This document shows positions 62,405 to 64,000 of a stretch of 64,000 bases of DNA, piece by piece. The DNA lies in the NCBI GenBank assembly GCA_964467345.1, contig CAYXPY010000001.1, positions 1 through 64,000 on the forward strand, given 5' to 3'. Positions within the stretch are counted from its first letter, which is position 1. Every line of letters begins with the position of its first letter. The stretch is from SM1-50 sp964467345. Its GTDB lineage: Archaea > Thermoplasmatota > E2 > DHVEG-1. Both the position numbers and the translations under genes were made by a program. A model generated the notes under the pieces. The model was given only the letters and a program-made list of their open reading frames with translations. It searched no databases and was not told the origin of the DNA.

Positions 62405-62543
62405 ATCTCTTATACATGACTGGTATTAATATAGTTTATTCAATATTATTAAAAGGTGAGCGTTGAAATGAGATCATAGGGGATACTGTCAGCGTAATAC
62501 TTTTTAAGGGATGATTGCTTCTTGGTCTCGACAAATTCAACAT

Positions 62544-62616
62544 GCGGGTGTAGTGTAGTCTGGTATCACTTAAGCTTGCCAAGCTTAAAACTCGGGTTCA
62601 AATCCCGGCGCCCGCA
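62544..62616 (+). tRNA. tRNA-Gly (anticodon GCC)
   Basis: Cloverleaf by hand: acceptor GCGGGTG with CGCCCGC and discriminator A; anticodon stem TAAGC/GCTTA with loop TTGCCAA giving GCC; T arm with TCGGG/CCCGG and loop TTCAAAT. 73 bases, no intron, CCA not encoded. Confidence 0.95.
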
Positions 62617-62690
62617 CTCCTGATAATTTGAAAAGTGCTCAAGATTTTATAAGTAATTATAAATAAATGATTCAAATATGGCTGTAGACA

Positions 62691-63812
62691 ATGAAGTTAC
62701 AATTTGAAAAAGAACAATATCTTATTATTAACAAACAACCATTAGCAGGTTCAACGTTTGTTAACTGGATACGAGTGTTACTAGAAAACAGATTTCAGAT
62801 TGACTGGCAGTTTTTTCCAAAGGCATTGTATGTTACAACGATGATTCTGACGACAACGCCATTGAGAATAATTGAAAAAATAAAATTCGATAAAAAAATT
62901 CAGGCCATGCGAGTCGAAAAACCAATTTTCATTATCGGACATTGGAGGAGCGGCACGACTTTTTTACATTATCTACTAGGCAAGGACAAAAACCTTGGAT
63001 ATGTCTCAACAATGGATACACTGGACCCAAGTGTTTTCTTAAATAATGAAAAACTCCTGCAAAGAATCGTCTCAAACAGTCTACCGAACAAAAGACCCAT
63101 GGATAACCTTGAGATGGGAAGCGATCTGCCATACGAGGAAGAATACGCAATAGCAAATCTCTCCCCGTTTTCATTTTATCATGCATGGTATTTTCCAAGG
63201 GCAATTGACCGCTATTTCAACCGCTATGTTTTACATGAGGATAACGATAAAAGAATCATCCTTGAATGGAAAAAAATCTACGATTATTTTTTGAAAAAAA
63301 TAAGCTATAAGCACAAAGGAAAACAGATCATGTTAAAAAGCTTGGTTAATACTGCGAAGATAAAACATCTCCTTGATATGTACCCCGATGCAAAATTTAT
63401 TCATCTGTGTAGAAATCCGTATGAGGTGTATGTCTCGACATGGAAGTTGTATCAGAGCATTTTACCGTTATTTTCTTTTCAGCACATCGATAAAGACGAG
63501 TTTGACAAATCGATTGTTCGGGTCTACAGTGGATTAGAAAAAAAATACATAGCGGAAAAAAAACTCATCCCAAAAGAGAACTTAATCGAACTAAAATACG
63601 AAGATTTTATCAAGGAACCATTGAAAACAGTGGAAATGATTTATTCCAAATTTAGCATTCCTGGTTTTGAAAAAGCAAAACCAGCTTTTGAAGGCTATAT
63701 TAAAAAACATGTGGTGTACGAAAGAAACAACCATACAATCGATGAGCAGATAAGAAGAACTGTTTCTGCTAAGTGGGGATTTGCTTTCAAAGAATATGGT
63801 TACGAACCATAA
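62691..63812 (+). CDS. Sulfotransferase family protein
   Basis: 373 residues. The PAPS 5-prime-phosphosulfate loop is FIIGHWRSGTTFLHYLL (about residues 80-95) and the 3-prime-phosphate motif FIHLCRNPYEVYVSTWKLYQ. It resembles the sulfotransferase_3 group that sulfates sugars or other cell-surface compounds. No PAPS synthesis genes are nearby. It starts 75 bases after the tRNA-Gly gene, and its codons are markedly AT-rich, so transfer is possible. Confidence 0.85.
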   Translation: MKLQFEKEQYLIINKQPLAGSTFVNWIRVLLENRFQIDWQFFPKALYVTTMILTTTPLRIIEKIKFDKKIQAMRVEKPIFIIGHWRSGTTFLHYLLGKDKNLGYVSTMDTLDPSVFLNNEKLLQRIVSNSLPNKRPMDNLEMGSDLPYEEEYAIANLSPFSFYHAWYFPRAIDRYFNRYVLHEDNDKRIILEWKKIYDYFLKKISYKHKGKQIMLKSLVNTAKIKHLLDMYPDAKFIHLCRNPYEVYVSTWKLYQSILPLFSFQHIDKDEFDKSIVRVYSGLEKKYIAEKKLIPKENLIELKYEDFIKEPLKTVEMIYSKFSIPGFEKAKPAFEGYIKKHVVYERNNHTIDEQIRRTVSAKWGFAFKEYGYEP

Positions 63813-63881
63813 ATTCTCAGTACAATCAATTCTCGTCACAATAAAAAAAAAACTGCATTCATCATGGATATGAGTTCTAGA

Positions 63882-63924
63882 GGGAACACTTCCCCTCGTC
63901 AGGTGGTTTGAAATTATTTATATA
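63882..63924 (+). promoter_or_regulatory. Promoter of the right-edge gene with palindrome
   Basis: GGGAA (63882-63886), CAC, TTCCC (63890-63894) form a perfect short palindrome. It lies about 20 bases upstream of a TATA element TTTATATA (63917-63924). Together they look like a regulated promoter for the gene starting at 63988. Confidence 0.35.
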
Positions 63925-63987
63925 GTAGTTAAGTATAATTAGGTATAGTGGCACATATCAATCAGACTGCTCGTTAGGGGGAGTACT

Positions 63988-64000
63988 ATGAAGCCAAGTA
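63988..64000 (+). CDS. Start of a gene cut by the window edge
   Basis: An ATG at 63988 reads Met-Lys-Pro-Ser before the sequence ends. AGGGGGA (63976-63982) gives a ribosome site 5 bases before it, and a TATA element is upstream. Product unknown. Confidence 0.4.

Noticed and set aside
1..64000. CRISPR arrays, insertion sequences, prophage genes, replication origin repeats
   Set aside because: No regularly spaced repeats, transposase, integrase or phage structural genes were seen. The cluster of replication genes is not accompanied by Cdc6/Orc1 or origin-like repeats in this window.

Overview
The window comes from a euryarchaeal-type archaeon. Both subunits of D-family DNA polymerase (DP1 and an intein-split DP2), MCM, archaeal EF-2, S12, S7, L1, P0 and L12, an archaeal tRNA splicing endonuclease, TiaS and an archaeal 7S (SRP) RNA are all present. 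Many genes have TATA boxes about 25 nt from the start codon or a GGAGG/GGTGA ribosome site, and transcripts often end in long oligo-T runs. The mix of gingipain-like C25 peptidases, other large secreted proteins, pyruvate carboxylase with PEP carboxykinase, and amino-acid uptake suggests a heterotrophic, protein-degrading member of the Thermoplasmatota (for example the sediment MBG-D/Thermoprofundales group). That placement is inference; no 16S gene is present.

Layout. 1-6.2 kb: the end of a calcium-repeat metalloprotease-like protein, a 2-hydroxyacid dehydrogenase, an MBL hydrolase, EndA, and a secreted Lon-type protease. 6.4-10.9 kb: a biotin operon (pycB, pycA, birA) and a cupin gene. 10.9-18.2 kb: a perfect palindrome and possible gene remnant, a C_GCAxxG_C_C protein, a C25 peptidase, a flippase-like protein and a polar amino-acid ABC transporter. 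18.3-26.4 kb: an Sfm1-like SPOUT methyltransferase, an orphan E2 acyltransferase domain, a methyltransferase, a membrane-tethered regulator with secreted neighbours, Hsp20, a secreted double nitroreductase and a three-gene unknown operon. 26.5-33 kb: PEP carboxykinase, flavodoxin, a radical SAM protein and a 1,094-residue secreted propeller protein. 33-34 kb: a toxin-antitoxin pair between two copies of the tRNA-Cys 5-prime flank. 34-40 kb: a lamin-tail/phospholipase-D protein, rhomboid and presenilin-like intramembrane proteases facing each other, and a PKD adhesin. 40-51 kb: thiC, DP1, DP2 with intein, SRP RNA and MCM. 51-59 kb: EF-2/S7/S12, a second C25 peptidase, a possible structured RNA, and L12/P0/L1. 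59-64 kb: a COG1395 regulator, TiaS apparently starting at ATC, a CrtC-like lipocalin, tRNA-Gly and a sulfotransferase.

How the genes fit together. Extracellular peptidases (two C25 enzymes, the HExxH protein, the Lon-like protein) could release peptides and amino acids, which the ABC system could import. Pyruvate carboxylase and GTP-dependent PEP carboxykinase would then connect pyruvate, oxaloacetate and PEP for gluconeogenesis. BirA in the same operon would biotinylate PycB. The replication and SRP genes lie together at 41-51 kb.

Most unusual observations: (1) a related C-terminal domain of about 105 residues ending three otherwise unrelated secreted proteins; (2) three nested helices behind a TATA box between the C25 peptidase and the L12 operon, a candidate unannotated RNA; (3) a DP2 intein at the catalytic DGDED site with Lys in place of the penultimate His; (4) an ATC codon at the conserved TiaS start; (5) a toxin-antitoxin cassette bracketed by copies of the tRNA-Cys upstream region.
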